A stretch of DNA of 64,000 nt from CAVRXT01 sp963725655 (GCA_963725655.1 CAVRYY010000002.1:248001-312000), one strand, 5' to 3'. Counted from the stretch's first letter, positions 1 through 8,067 are shown. Notes: generated from the letters alone by a model not told the origin. Made by a program: numbers and translations.

Positions 1-353
1 CGTCTCCGGGCAGGGATGGTTCTTTACCGGGGGTTCGGCCGCAGTCGGTTGGCAGCAGCAATCCTTGGTCTCCTTTTCCTTTCCATTTGCGAGCTGACCG
101 GCATTTTCGCTTCTGGTTTAACAACGGCCAAAATGTAGAGAACGCCCGGATTCAGGTTTTAGATGTCCTTTGGAACCAGGTACATGCCCAATCTAATCCT
201 GGCGCATGTAGGGATTAGAAATCGCAGCGTTTTGTGGGTCGATGGTAGCCAGCCCCACGGTTTGCCGATTGCGGTTTCGTCGCCTCGTCCCGCCTCCTGA
301 TGGGACGCTAGCATGGCAAGCGGAGCGTTGGTAGAGATCACTTCGGTGGACGC
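1..353. other. Left-edge stretch without a recognised gene
   Basis: No complete gene is visible. A plus-strand frame stays open from base 3 to a stop near 216 (ending ...NQVHAQSNPGACRD) and could be the 3' end of a gene lying mainly left of the window, but I do not recognise the protein. The minus-strand opening here has no supporting motif. At 354 the sequence enters the first Rhs core repeat, so this stretch is the unique left flank of the array. Confidence 0.3.
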
Positions 354-1326
354 GAGTGTCTGGTCGGTGGCGCGTCTTTCGTCTTGGGTGTTCGTCAACG
401 ATGCAGCCGTTTCACGCCGAAACTAGCGTCCCGGTAGTGTTGCCGTCCCGGCCCTTGTCTTTGTTGAAGTTCCCGGCGAACGCAAAAGGTGATGCGCCTG
501 CATGAGTCGCGATTGTCGGTAAGCTCAACGGGCCGACGACGGGATCAGAATGGCTTAGGCGTCCGGCACTTGTTCCATCTGACGCTTTGGTTCAGATGTC
601 AGATGAATGTCGGTCGAGTCGATCGGCAGTAACCCATCGCCACGATCCAGGGCGCTCACACCGAAACGAGCTCTCGGGATTCTTGGTGAGCAATTGGGAC
701 GACTTCAACCGGTTGATAAACGACGTGACTTATCCCTGGTCGGGTACGGGCGTTAACTATGAATACGCTTACGATCGCTACGGGAATCGCTGGAACCAAA
801 CGCTGAATCAGCTCTGCAACCAGGGAGTTTCGGTATGTATAAAATTCGACCAGTATAATCATGTGACCGGCGGCCCATTGAGCTATGACGCCGCCGGGAA
901 CGTGATCAACGACGGCAACCATACTTACACCTACGACGCCGCGAATCACCTAACGGGGGTAGGGGGCGGCGGAACTACCGCCAGCTACGCATATGACGGT
1001 TCCGGGCAGCGGGTGGCGAAGACGGTGAATGGCACGACGGTGCAGGATTTGTACGACCTGAGCGGGCACGTGGTGACCGAGGAAAATGCCGCTGGGCAAT
1101 GGAATCGTGGAGAGGTCTATGCGGGAGGCCAGCACCTGGCGACCTACCGAAGCGATAAGACCTACTTCAGTGCGGTAGATGCGTTGGGAACCGAACGGAT
1201 GAGTGCGACAGTGGATCAAACGAGCAACGAGAGCTGCATGAACCTGCCGTTCGGGGATGATTTGACTTGCACCGGCACCGCGGTGGGAGAGGTCAGTCCC
1301 CTGCATTTCACCGGCAAAGAACGCGA
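354..1326 (+). repeat. Rhs core repeat, copy 1
   Basis: First of three nearly identical direct repeats of about 0.96 kb (others at 2498-3462 and 8190-9152). It contains about 330 bp with no convincing reading frame followed by about 640 bp coding for the same Rhs core, and identity stops just after the codons for TGKER. Copy 1 differs from the others by a tandem duplication of the 7-mer TCAGATG near 590 and by a few point changes. The near identity at silent positions implies recent duplication or ongoing gene conversion. Confidence 0.93.
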
Positions 1327-2185
1327 CTCCGAATCCGGACTGGATAACTTCGGCGCTAGATACAATTCGTCGAGCATGGGCCGATTCATGAGCCCCGATC
1401 CAGCGAATGTAGGTGCGTCTCTGGACATCCCGCAATCTTGGAACGCCTATTCCTACGTGCTGAACAACCCTCTGAACTATATCGATCCGAGCGGAATGGA
1501 TTGCATTCACATCAACAACGATACGGGAGAGTACGAGGGTTTCGAGAGCGGCGACTGCGACAACTCGACGGAGGAAAAGGCGAATTCCGGCTACTATGTC
1601 GATGGCACGGTCAACACCATCTACACCAGCACAGGCGATGACCAAGGAGTGGTTGGGGGATACAGCGGTACCAACGATGATTCAGGCACGCCCACACTCA
1701 TCTCTGGTTCATTTGCCGCCCCTCCGGCAGACACAAGCGATGCGCTTAACCCCTTCGCGACCGCCGTCTTCGGAGACGTGTTCAAAAGGCTCAGGTGGTT
1801 GGATCCCGACGTGTGCGGCGGTGGGGGCTTTGTGTTCGCTGGAGGTCAGGTTAAAGTCCCCGGCACAAATCTTCACGGCGAACTGCTGGGTGTAGTCAAC
1901 TATGACTCAAAGAGCGGAACTTCGGCGGGGGGAATCGGAGAGGTTCACGTCGCCGGGCCAATTCACGTTGGTGGTGAGGTTGCCTACAACTTCAGGTCGC
2001 ACAAGGTGTCCGGAGAGGGCCTAGGTTTCATGGGACATGAAACTGCTAGTGCCAAACTCGGTGCATTTGGCGGAGGCTTGCTAGCCAGTTCGCATGGAGA
2101 CGTCGGAGCATATGGCTTCGTTGGGCCAGTCGGCGGGGGCGGCTATGCGACCTTTGTTCCTGGCGGAACGCCCTGCAAACACTAA
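587..2185 (+). CDS. Rhs/YD-repeat protein with Gly-rich C-terminal tip
   Basis: Short Rhs-family polymorphic toxin, 532 codons from a TTG at 587; alternatives are ATG 596 and TTG/GTG 683/686, the latter used by the sister copies. The core shows YD-type repeats (YEYAYDRYGNRW, YDAANHLTG, YAYDGSGQRV) and ends with FTGKERD, MGRFMSPDP and DPSG (about residue 300), the classical boundary before a variable tip. The tip of about 230 residues is Asn/Gly-rich and ends in a Gly/Ala/Val-rich stretch suggestive of beta or membrane-active structure, with no catalytic motif I recognise. It lacks the long N-terminal Rhs shell, so it resembles a displaced cassette rather than a complete toxin. The next gene is a small membrane protein, a candidate immunity factor. 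Confidence 0.85.
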   Translation: MVQMSDECRSSRSAVTHRHDPGRSHRNELSGFLVSNWDDFNRLINDVTYPWSGTGVNYEYAYDRYGNRWNQTLNQLCNQGVSVCIKFDQYNHVTGGPLSYDAAGNVINDGNHTYTYDAANHLTGVGGGGTTASYAYDGSGQRVAKTVNGTTVQDLYDLSGHVVTEENAAGQWNRGEVYAGGQHLATYRSDKTYFSAVDALGTERMSATVDQTSNESCMNLPFGDDLTCTGTAVGEVSPLHFTGKERDSESGLDNFGARYNSSSMGRFMSPDPANVGASLDIPQSWNAYSYVLNNPLNYIDPSGMDCIHINNDTGEYEGFESGDCDNSTEEKANSGYYVDGTVNTIYTSTGDDQGVVGGYSGTNDDSGTPTLISGSFAAPPADTSDALNPFATAVFGDVFKRLRWLDPDVCGGGGFVFAGGQVKVPGTNLHGELLGVVNYDSKSGTSAGGIGEVHVAGPIHVGGEVAYNFRSHKVSGEGLGFMGHETASAKLGAFGGGLLASSHGDVGAYGFVGPVGGGGYATFVPGGTPCKH

Positions 2186-2195
2186 GGACAAACTC

Positions 2196-2381
2196 ATGGC
2201 CTGGTATTACCGACTGTTGTTCGTGGCTGCGGCTGCTTGGGCTGCTTGGGGTTTCGTACGAAAAGAGGTGTACTACCCTTTCTCCAGCGCAAATCCCGAG
2301 ACACGCATGCCCATGTGGCTGGCGCGAACTGTGACCGGCCTGCTAGCCGCTTTTTTCATCTGGCTGGCCTTCCTCAAGTAG
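2196..2381 (+). CDS. Small two-TM membrane protein, candidate immunity protein
   Basis: 61-residue protein starting at ATG 2196, 10 bp after the Rhs stop. Two hydrophobic segments are visible: residues about 5-20 (LLFVAAAAWAAWGFV) and about 42-60 (WLARTVTGLLAAFFIWLAF), joined by a short polar loop. Position directly behind a toxin tip, tiny size and membrane location fit an Rhs immunity protein against an envelope-acting or pore-like tip, but this is inference from context; no family is recognised. A longer frame opening at 2094 overlaps the toxin and is less likely the start. Confidence 0.6.
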   Translation: MAWYYRLLFVAAAAWAAWGFVRKEVYYPFSSANPETRMPMWLARTVTGLLAAFFIWLAFLK

Positions 2382-2451
2382 CCGCCGATCCGCCGCCAGG
2401 TGTGTCCTTGTCAGGCTCGCCGGAGGCGCTAAACGCCGAGCGCTGGAAGGG

Positions 2452-2497
2452 CCATGCCTTCGGCATGGGGAGGGGGTATGACACGTCACCCCAAGTC
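2452..2497. repeat. Multi-hairpin module-end repeat, copy 1 (partial)
   Basis: Shortest of five related elements. It has a hairpin CCATGCC-ttc-GGCATGG (2452-2468) and then TGAC-ac-GTCA followed by CCCC, matching the second hairpin of the other copies. It lies after the candidate immunity gene and joins directly to Rhs core repeat copy 2. Confidence 0.6.
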
Positions 2498-3462
2498 GAG
2501 TGTCTGGTCGGTGGCGCGTCTTTCGTCTTGGGTGTTCGTCAACGATGCAGCCGTTTCACGCCGAAACTAGCGTCCCGGTAGTGTTGCCGTCCCGGCCCTT
2601 GTCTTTGTTGAAGTTCCCGGCGAACGCAAAGGTGATGCGCCTGCATGAGTCGCGATTGTCGGTAAGCTCAACGGGCCGACGACGGGATCAGAATGGCTTA
2701 GGCGTCCGGCACTTGTTCCATCTGACGCTTTGGTTCAGATGAATGTCGGTCGAGTCGATCGGCAGTAACCCATCGCCACGATCCAGGGCGCTCACACCGA
2801 AACGAGCTCTCGGGATTCTTGGTGAGCAATTGGGACGACTTCAACCGGTTGATAAACGACGTGACTTATCCCTGGTCGGGTACGGGCGTTAACTATGAAT
2901 ACGCTTACGATCGCTACGGGAATCGCTGGAACCAAACGCTGAATCAGCTCTGCAACCAGGGAGTTTCGGTATGTATAAAATTCGACCAGTATAATCATGT
3001 GACCGGCGGCCCATTGAGCTATGACGCCGCCGGGAACGTGATCAACGACGGCAACCATACTTACACCTACGACGCCGCGAATCACCTAACGGGGGTAGGG
3101 GGCGGCGGAACTACCGCCAGCTACGCATATGACGGTTCCGGGCAGCGGGTGGCGAAGACGGTGAATGGCACGACGGTGCAGGATTTGTACGACCTGAGCG
3201 GGCACGTGGTGACCGAGGAAAATGCCGCTGGGCAATGGAATCGTGGAGAGGTCTATGCGGGAGGCCAGCACCTGGCGACCTACCGAAGCGATAAGACCTA
3301 CTTCAGTGCGGTAGATGCGTTGGGAACCGAACGGATGAGTGCGACAGTGGATCAAACGAGCAACGAGAGCTGCATGAACCTGCCGTTCGGGGATGATTTG
3401 ACTTGCACCGGCACCGCGGTGGGAGAGGTCAGTCCCCTGCATTTCACCGGCAAAGAACGCGA
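2498..3462 (+). repeat. Rhs core repeat, copy 2
   Basis: Second direct repeat, about 965 bp, collinear with 354-1326 and 8190-9152. It lacks the 7-bp duplication of copy 1 and has one fewer A near 2630. Upstream of the coding part is a perfect hairpin CATCTGA-9 nt-TCAGATG, shared with copy 3; its right arm is the 7-mer duplicated in copy 1. Confidence 0.93.
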
Positions 3463-4279
3463 TGGTGAGAGCGGGCTAGATTACTTCATCCATCGTCACT
3501 ACGCCAGTACGATGGGCCGCTTCATGCAGCCCGATCCTGCCGGGATGATGGCAGTCGATATAGGCAGTCCGCAAACCCTCAACCGCTACACTTACGTTCT
3601 TAACAACCCACTCAGCCTAGTTGATCCCTTTGGACTCGACTGTGCGTATCTCAACTCTTCAGGAACAGGGGTAGAGAAAGGCGGGATTGATCAGAACAGC
3701 AGTTCCGGCGAGTGCGGAAAGACGGGCGGATATTGGGTAGAAGGAAGCGTAACAAACGTCACCATCGGAGGTGATGCAGAAACAGTTTCCCTTACTGGAA
3801 CCACCAACGGAAACACAAACAACACGAGCGCTTCCTATCAGCAGAATGCAACCTTCGACGTTGGAGAGTTTCACAACACGATGTTCAACCCGTATAACCA
3901 CATCGCGCTGGGTCTCCACGGCGGAACGCTCTTTGGTCAGAATCCACGGAGCGATTCGCAGTTTGTGAGGGCAATCTCAGTCCACGGGTTGAAAGCTGTG
4001 GTTCCAGGAGCAATCAAGCCACAAGTCGGCGGCCAATTACTGAACATGGTTCACATACCTGTGACAGGAATGCAGGCGCAAATGATGCAAGATGCGATCA
4101 ATCAGAGCGCGCAAAATCCGCCGCCATACTCGGTCGAGGGCGGAGGTGCACGCGTCTATGACTGTGCTTCATGGGCACAGCAGATACTCGGGGATGCCGG
4201 TATCAACTCTGGCCCATCAACGCCGTGGCCCGACACTCTGATACAGCAGCTCAATCAGCAACAGCCGCCGCAGCAGTAA
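2819..4279 (+). CDS. Rhs/YD-repeat protein with permuted papain-like tip
   Basis: 486 codons from TTG 2819 (GTG 2822 is an equal choice; a stop lies upstream in frame with no ATG). Residues 1-213 are the shared Rhs core; TGKERDGESGLDYF and MGRFMQPDP lead to DPFG at about residue 269, after which the tip is unique. In the tip, His361 in YNHIALGL precedes Cys449 in YDCASWAQQIL. This His-then-Cys order is that of circularly permuted NlpC/P60 (LRAT/YiiX-like) papain-fold hydrolases, so a peptidase, amidase or acyltransferase toxin is plausible. That is motif-level inference only. A membrane protein follows 11 bp downstream as candidate immunity. Confidence 0.83.
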   Translation: MVSNWDDFNRLINDVTYPWSGTGVNYEYAYDRYGNRWNQTLNQLCNQGVSVCIKFDQYNHVTGGPLSYDAAGNVINDGNHTYTYDAANHLTGVGGGGTTASYAYDGSGQRVAKTVNGTTVQDLYDLSGHVVTEENAAGQWNRGEVYAGGQHLATYRSDKTYFSAVDALGTERMSATVDQTSNESCMNLPFGDDLTCTGTAVGEVSPLHFTGKERDGESGLDYFIHRHYASTMGRFMQPDPAGMMAVDIGSPQTLNRYTYVLNNPLSLVDPFGLDCAYLNSSGTGVEKGGIDQNSSSGECGKTGGYWVEGSVTNVTIGGDAETVSLTGTTNGNTNNTSASYQQNATFDVGEFHNTMFNPYNHIALGLHGGTLFGQNPRSDSQFVRAISVHGLKAVVPGAIKPQVGGQLLNMVHIPVTGMQAQMMQDAINQSAQNPPPYSVEGGGARVYDCASWAQQILGDAGINSGPSTPWPDTLIQQLNQQQPPQQ

Positions 4280-4290
4280 AGGGAGCAATT

Positions 4291-4572
4291 ATGGCGATCA
4301 GATTAGCAGGACTCAAGGGTTGGTTCTTGATCTCCGGGTGCGTAGGACTGCTCGTTGCCCTTGCGCTAGGCACCATAGCTTCGCATCGGGCATTAAGCCC
4401 GAGGCTTCTTCTTACGCTATGGCCGCCTTCGATCATTGGCATTGCCGACCCCTCTACGCTCTCAGACAAAATACTGTTCGCCGTGATCGAGTTCGGAGGA
4501 AACTTTCTGCTTTATGGAATCGTGGGAACAGGGCTTGGATTTGCAGTTCGTTTGGGCAGTCGGGTGAGATAG
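4291..4572 (+). CDS. Small membrane protein, candidate immunity protein
   Basis: 93 residues from ATG 4291 with a GGGAG Shine-Dalgarno sequence just upstream; it begins 11 bp after the Rhs stop. Hydrophobic segments lie at about residues 11-29 (WFLISGCVGLLVALALGTI), 38-52 and 63-85 (ILFAVIEFGGNFLLYGIVGTG). An in-frame extension upstream to 4171 lies inside the toxin gene and is unlikely to be used. Function is unknown; placement behind the papain-like tip suggests a membrane-bound immunity protein. Confidence 0.6.
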   Translation: MAIRLAGLKGWFLISGCVGLLVALALGTIASHRALSPRLLLTLWPPSIIGIADPSTLSDKILFAVIEFGGNFLLYGIVGTGLGFAVRLGSRVR

Positions 4573-4588
4573 CGAGCTGTAGGCGAAG

Positions 4589-4999
4589 ATGAGTTCTTTC
4601 CTTAGCCGCCGCTCTGGCGATCCCAAGAACCCGGTGAAGAAGTTTACGAAAGCGCACCGCACGGGGCTGGAGGAGTTCGCCGACCTGAAAATCTCCCTGG
4701 AGGAACTGCGGCAGCGGCTCGCTGGGGTGGTGGAGTTCGACTTCCAGGACCACGAGCGCCGGTTGGATAGCCACTACGGGACGCCAGTTCCGGGAGTCCG
4801 CATCGAGCTGAAGCACATCCGGGCTGCAATGAAGAAGCAGGCCCGTGGGGAGATATCCACAGAGCAGCTTGCGGACTGGGCAACGATGTTGCTGCTGAAT
4901 GACGCCTATGACTGGGAAGGCCCGGAGGAGGATGAGATCGCCGGGTGGCTGAACGAGATCAGTATGCTGACCCTGAAGCCGAAGCCGCAGGGTGAGTGA
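4589..4999 (+). CDS. Uncharacterised acidic soluble protein in Rhs module
   Basis: 136 residues from ATG 4589, 16 bp after the preceding membrane protein, so probably co-transcribed. It has no signal peptide or membrane segment; the second half is rich in acidic residues and helix formers (GEISTEQLADWATMLLLNDAYDW, then EGPEEDEIAGWLNEIS). The family is not recognised. Small acidic cytoplasmic proteins at the end of toxin modules are often immunity proteins, possibly for another, lost tip. It is the last gene before a multi-hairpin element. Confidence 0.6.
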   Translation: MSSFLSRRSGDPKNPVKKFTKAHRTGLEEFADLKISLEELRQRLAGVVEFDFQDHERRLDSHYGTPVPGVRIELKHIRAAMKKQARGEISTEQLADWATMLLLNDAYDWEGPEEDEIAGWLNEISMLTLKPKPQGE

Positions 5000-5050
5000 C
5001 CAGCCGTTGCCGGGGTCAGTTTCGCGGGTTACCTGGGCGGTATCGGGGAG

Positions 5051-5232
5051 GATCAAAAAGCGCGCTGCCTTCGGCATCGGGTGTAAGGGAGACACTCCAC
5101 CCCTGAAAGGGTGCTGCGCGGTAACTTTCGGTTACCGTGCGCGAACCTGTTGAAAGCAGAACAGCTAGAGGAAAAATCCTGCCGACAGGTTGCTGTACAG
5201 CAACCTGAAGTTAGCGCAGGCGAACTTGTTGA
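5051..5232. repeat. Multi-hairpin module-end repeat, copy 2
   Basis: Shares layout with the elements near 8068, 10971 and 12246: a GCTGCC..GGCATC hairpin, a GGGAGAC..CTCCACCCC segment, then GGTAAC-tttcg-GTTACC (5120-5136) and a conserved tail GAACCTGTTGAAAGCAG. This copy adds a perfect 22-bp palindrome with 11-bp arms at 5186-5207. The third stem has different bases from the other copies but keeps pairing, which argues for a selected structure. Confidence 0.65.
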
Positions 5233-5286
5233 TTCTTAAGCGTGGCTGCTAGTCTCGGCTGTGATGGCGAGAGAGGAAGCCGGGAC

Positions 5287-5496
5287 ATGGTGAAGCCGCC
5301 GCTGCGCACGAAATCCATCGGTTTCAAAGTCAGCCAGGAAGAATACGCGCAACTGGAAACGGCGGCGCAGGCCGACGGTCGGACGCTCGGGGAATGGTGG
5401 CCAATCTCCCAGCATTTGGCGACCAGCGACAGATCGGAAACCCTCCGGCTGGCGTCAGCGATATCCTCGACATCTACTTCAACAATCCGAACATGA
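5287..5496 (+). pseudogene. Truncated ribbon-helix-helix/MobC-like protein N-terminus
   Basis: From ATG 5287 the first about 36 residues (KSIGFKVSQEEYAQLE then AAQADGRTLGEW) look like the start of a ribbon-helix-helix DNA-binding or MobC-type relaxosome protein. After GEW the frame runs into sequence that in another frame encodes a toxin-tip fragment, and it ends in a meaningless Ser/Thr-rich tail. This is best read as a recombination scar joining a mobile-element gene to an Rhs tip. The MobC link is by resemblance only. Confidence 0.5.
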
Positions 5497-5741
5497 CGCG
5501 AGTATCAAACACCAATCTGGGCGTGGCACCAGAGTGGACTGTTGTGTTCCATGAGCTTGCAGAGGCATACGAAAAAATCGACGGTGGAAAGGGCGGAAGC
5601 TACGCGGCAGGTCACAATGCGGCTGTTCAGCGAGAGACGACTCTCAGAGATCAACGACCCTACTTGAAGCAATACAACACCGGTGCCGGCGGCCCTGCAA
5701 ACTCTCCAAATCCGCAAGGGGGGATCATCATCAAGAAATGA
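5394..5741 (+). pseudogene. Orphan Rhs C-terminal tip, metallopeptidase-like fragment
   Basis: 115 codons with no Rhs core. The sequence WTVVFHELAEAYEKIDGG followed by AAGHNAAVQRE resembles C-terminal parts of Rhs tips with a possible zinc site (His-Glu, then His and Glu), but the canonical second His of HExxH is absent. The left end is fused out of frame to the ribbon-helix-helix fragment, so no proper start exists. Its stop overlaps the next gene by ATGA (5738-5741), preserving the toxin-immunity junction. It may be a silent cassette awaiting recombination with a complete rhs gene, or debris. Confidence 0.6.
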
Positions 5742-6115
5742 CCACAAAAATTTTCAAACAGCTTGGCTTACTGGCGCTGATCCTCTTTCTGGCAGCCCAG
5801 ACCGGGTACGCTACGACGCTTGTTATTCAAAAGGAAATCTCCGTGAGTGGTGCGTTGGCGGGACAAATTCTCGTCAAAGGAACGGACGAACCAGCAGACG
5901 GAGTTACCGTCGAGTTGCGAAGCTCTGATTGGAAGAACGTGCTCGCGTCGACAAAAACCGATGCGAATGGGCATTTTTCTCTTGAAACGCCAAAGACGGG
6001 AAAGCTGTTCTACATCCGAGTGTCGGCACCCGGCATGGACATCTACCAACTTCGGGTGCGCATCAACAAACATTCGACCAAAGAACTAGCGATCCGTCTC
6101 AGTGTCGCTACCTGA
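5738..6115 (+). CDS. Exported beta-sandwich protein, candidate immunity
   Basis: 125 residues; the ATG overlaps the stop of the preceding tip (ATGA), implying translational coupling. A signal peptide is evident at residues 1-25 (KIFKQLGLLALILFLAAQTGYA). The mature part contains GQILVKGTDEPADGVTVELR and KTDANGHFSLETP, the pattern of carboxypeptidase-regulatory-like / SpaA-type beta-sandwich domains. Export plus tight coupling to a toxin tip suggests a periplasmic immunity protein, meaning the toxin would act in the envelope. That role is inferred; the fold assignment is moderately supported. Confidence 0.65.
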   Translation: MTTKIFKQLGLLALILFLAAQTGYATTLVIQKEISVSGALAGQILVKGTDEPADGVTVELRSSDWKNVLASTKTDANGHFSLETPKTGKLFYIRVSAPGMDIYQLRVRINKHSTKELAIRLSVAT

Positions 6116-7019
6116 ACTGGGAGCGGCCATCGCTACGATGCAATATGGATTGGCGTACGACAATAGTGAACGTTTTGTGCATCTGTACGCTTGCGGTCAA
6201 TCCCGTTATACCGGCAAAGAAAGAGACACAGAATCAGGACTCGACTACTTCGGGGCACGTTATATGTCGAGTTCGATGGGCCGCTTCATGTCGCCCGATC
6301 CGATGCTAAACAGTGGCCGTCCCGACGATCCGCAAACGTGGAATCGGTATAGCTATGCGCTGAACAATCCCCTCACCGTCACAGACCCAACGGGGATGTA
6401 TAACCTGGTGAACAACTGCGCGGCTGACAACAAGCAGTGCAACAGCGACTTCAACAACAGTGCGAAGAATTTGAAGAATGGGCTCGCCGATCTAACCAGC
6501 GCCGTGAACGGAATGAAAGACGGCGACCAGAAGACGGCATTACAAGGAGCGCTGAAGGCGTTCGGAACTGAAAACGACGGTAACAACGTAGGTGTTCAGT
6601 TCGGGAAGAATGCAGACGGAGCGGCTGGAAATACGCAGCCGGGAGTTGATGCTTCGGGTGGTCTTAAGTTCACAGTTACGTTCGATCCGAGCATGAACAA
6701 AGGGACTGTGAATCAAGCGATAAATGCGGCTCATGATGGACAGCACGTTGAAGATGTAAGCGATCCTCGATTCGCCAGCGATGCGACGACCCTAAGCTAC
6801 TTCTCGCAGGAATACCGTGCCTACCGGACTTCGGCCTACGCAGCTTCAGCGTTGGGACAATCATCCATCAGCTATGGAAAGAATGGTCAGTATCCCATCT
6901 GGAACGGAAGCTGGGGGGCGGTCGATAAAAACCTGACGCGATACATACCGACCTTAGATAAGCCTGGACATACGGATCATCAGGAGACTACGCCGCACGA
7001 TCCGTGGAGCCCCAAATGA
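6102..7019 (+). CDS. Orphan Rhs tip with HDxxH metallopeptidase-like motif
   Basis: 305 codons from GTG 6102 (an internal ATG at 6138 is also possible). Only the very end of the Rhs core remains (YTGKERDTESGLDYFGARY, MGRFMSPDP, DPTG), then a tip of about 210 residues. AHDGQHVEDV (His211, His215) followed by FSQEYRAYRTSAYAAS parallels AHEGSHVED and FKTEFAAYG in the 8512-9990 protein, so the two tips are homologous, but the catalytic Glu position is Asp here. The 118 bp at the core/tip boundary recur exactly near 10.65 kb. As a core-less cassette it may be silent. The next gene starts within its stop codon. Confidence 0.7.
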   Translation: MSLPELGAAIATMQYGLAYDNSERFVHLYACGQSRYTGKERDTESGLDYFGARYMSSSMGRFMSPDPMLNSGRPDDPQTWNRYSYALNNPLTVTDPTGMYNLVNNCAADNKQCNSDFNNSAKNLKNGLADLTSAVNGMKDGDQKTALQGALKAFGTENDGNNVGVQFGKNADGAAGNTQPGVDASGGLKFTVTFDPSMNKGTVNQAINAAHDGQHVEDVSDPRFASDATTLSYFSQEYRAYRTSAYAASALGQSSISYGKNGQYPIWNGSWGAVDKNLTRYIPTLDKPGHTDHQETTPHDPWSPK

Positions 7020-7543
7020 GATCAATCACGCGAACAAAGCTACTCGCTCGTTATGTTCTGTTGGGCACTTTACTGCTGGGCAATTCGCTGTCCGGAGCGG
7101 CGCAGCAGGGGCCTGCTCTTCCGGTAGTCTCCTTCGCCGAAGTGCCTCTGTATCCGCCAATAGCTCGCGTAGCGAACATCTCGGGTGTTGTCCATATCCT
7201 CGTCACGACGGATGGGCATCGAGTCGTGACGACGCACGTTCAAGATGGGCCAAAAATCTTGAGTGATGCAGCGGAGAAGAACGCGAGTAGTTGGCAGTTC
7301 GCAACGCATGGTCCGACCACGTTCACTGCGACCTATGTTTACAAGTTGGTGGACAACCTGAAATCGCAGCGGCACGGCCCTAAAGTCATCCTCCAGTTGC
7401 CCACAGAGATCGAGGTGGATGCCTTGCGTTGGTTAGGGACTAAAGACACGGCTCCAACTCTTAACAAGGGAGCCTCACTGAGCCACGAGGCGGGGCATGC
7501 ACAGGAAGTGCCCAGCACGACGCCGTCGCCTCAGAAGCCATAG
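7016..7543 (+). CDS. Exported TonB C-terminal-like domain protein
   Basis: 175 residues from ATG 7016, overlapping the preceding stop (ATGA). An N-terminal signal/anchor at about residues 8-30 (RYVLLGTLLLGNSLSGAAQ) precedes a TonB_C-like fold: PLYPPIARVANISGVVHILV, then TTDGHRVV, SSWQF and TFTATYVYKL. It ends with SHEAGHAQE, a tail echoed in the next gene (PHEAGHAHG). There is no TM-proline-rich-TonB architecture, so it is not an energy transducer. Coupling to the metallopeptidase-like tip suggests an exported immunity protein built on a TonB_C fold. Confidence 0.65.
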   Translation: MRSITRTKLLARYVLLGTLLLGNSLSGAAQQGPALPVVSFAEVPLYPPIARVANISGVVHILVTTDGHRVVTTHVQDGPKILSDAAEKNASSWQFATHGPTTFTATYVYKLVDNLKSQRHGPKVILQLPTEIEVDALRWLGTKDTAPTLNKGASLSHEAGHAQEVPSTTPSPQKP

Positions 7544-7556
7544 GAAGGAAGTCGCT

Positions 7557-8063
7557 ATGCGGAGATGCAGACGGGCGTTGTTGGGCCTCATCTTGGCGGT
7601 TCCAACCTTCGGTCAAACTACCCCACCGACAGCGGCCCCTCCGATCCTGCAAGGAGCCACTCTGCCGACGTACCCTCCCATCGCGAAGGCCGCCCACGTA
7701 GCCGGTAAGGTGGCCGTGCGGGTAACCGTCAAAGACGGGTTGGCAGTTCAAACCGAGGTGCTCTTCAAACCCGCCGTAGGAGCCGGTGGTCGGTTGCTGG
7801 AGTCGCCGACGCTGGAGAACCTGAAGACGTGGCGCTTCGCCGCCGACGTGACCGGGGCGTTCACGGTGACCTACACGTATGAAATCTCCGGCACGGAGAC
7901 CGAAGAGCCGACGAACGCCAAAGTCGAAATGCTCCCATCTCTGGACGTGAAGATCACGGCGCGGCCTGTGAAGCCGACCGTCATGTACGAGAAGCAAAGC
8001 AGTCCAGCCGCCGATACCTCTCCCCACGAGGCCGGTCATGCTCATGGCACGTCCGCTCCCTAG
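7557..8063 (+). CDS. Exported TonB C-terminal-like domain protein, paralogue
   Basis: 168 residues from ATG 7557 with AGGAAG upstream. A signal peptide (about residues 1-20, RRCRRALLGLILAVPTFGQ) is followed by a TonB_C-like domain: LPTYPPIAKAAHVAGKVAVR, TVKDGLAV, ENLKTWRFAAD and TVTYTYEIS. It is clearly paralogous to the gene 13 bp upstream, including the His-rich C-terminal HEAGHA motif. Two paralogues behind one tip suggest immunity genes accumulated from several modules. It is the last gene before the module-end repeat at 8068. Confidence 0.65.
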   Translation: MRRCRRALLGLILAVPTFGQTTPPTAAPPILQGATLPTYPPIAKAAHVAGKVAVRVTVKDGLAVQTEVLFKPAVGAGGRLLESPTLENLKTWRFAADVTGAFTVTYTYEISGTETEEPTNAKVEMLPSLDVKITARPVKPTVMYEKQSSPAADTSPHEAGHAHGTSAP

Positions 8064-8067
8064 AACC

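Noticed and set aside
159..398. 79-codon minus-strand opening at the left edge
   Set aside because: It runs into the Rhs repeat, is not protein-like and has no recognisable domain.
656..1645. Minus-strand openings across the Rhs core repeats (also 2792-3442 and 8485-9246)
   Set aside because: They recur only because the core repeat recurs, lie antisense to a clear YD-repeat gene and have no motif or ribosome site.
4171..4290. Longer N-terminus for the membrane protein at 4291
   Set aside because: It would lie inside the papain-like tip gene; ATG 4291 has its own ribosome site.
7016..8063. TonB energy transducers
   Set aside because: No Pro-rich periplasmic spacer and no ExbB/ExbD nearby; only the C-terminal domain fold is shared.
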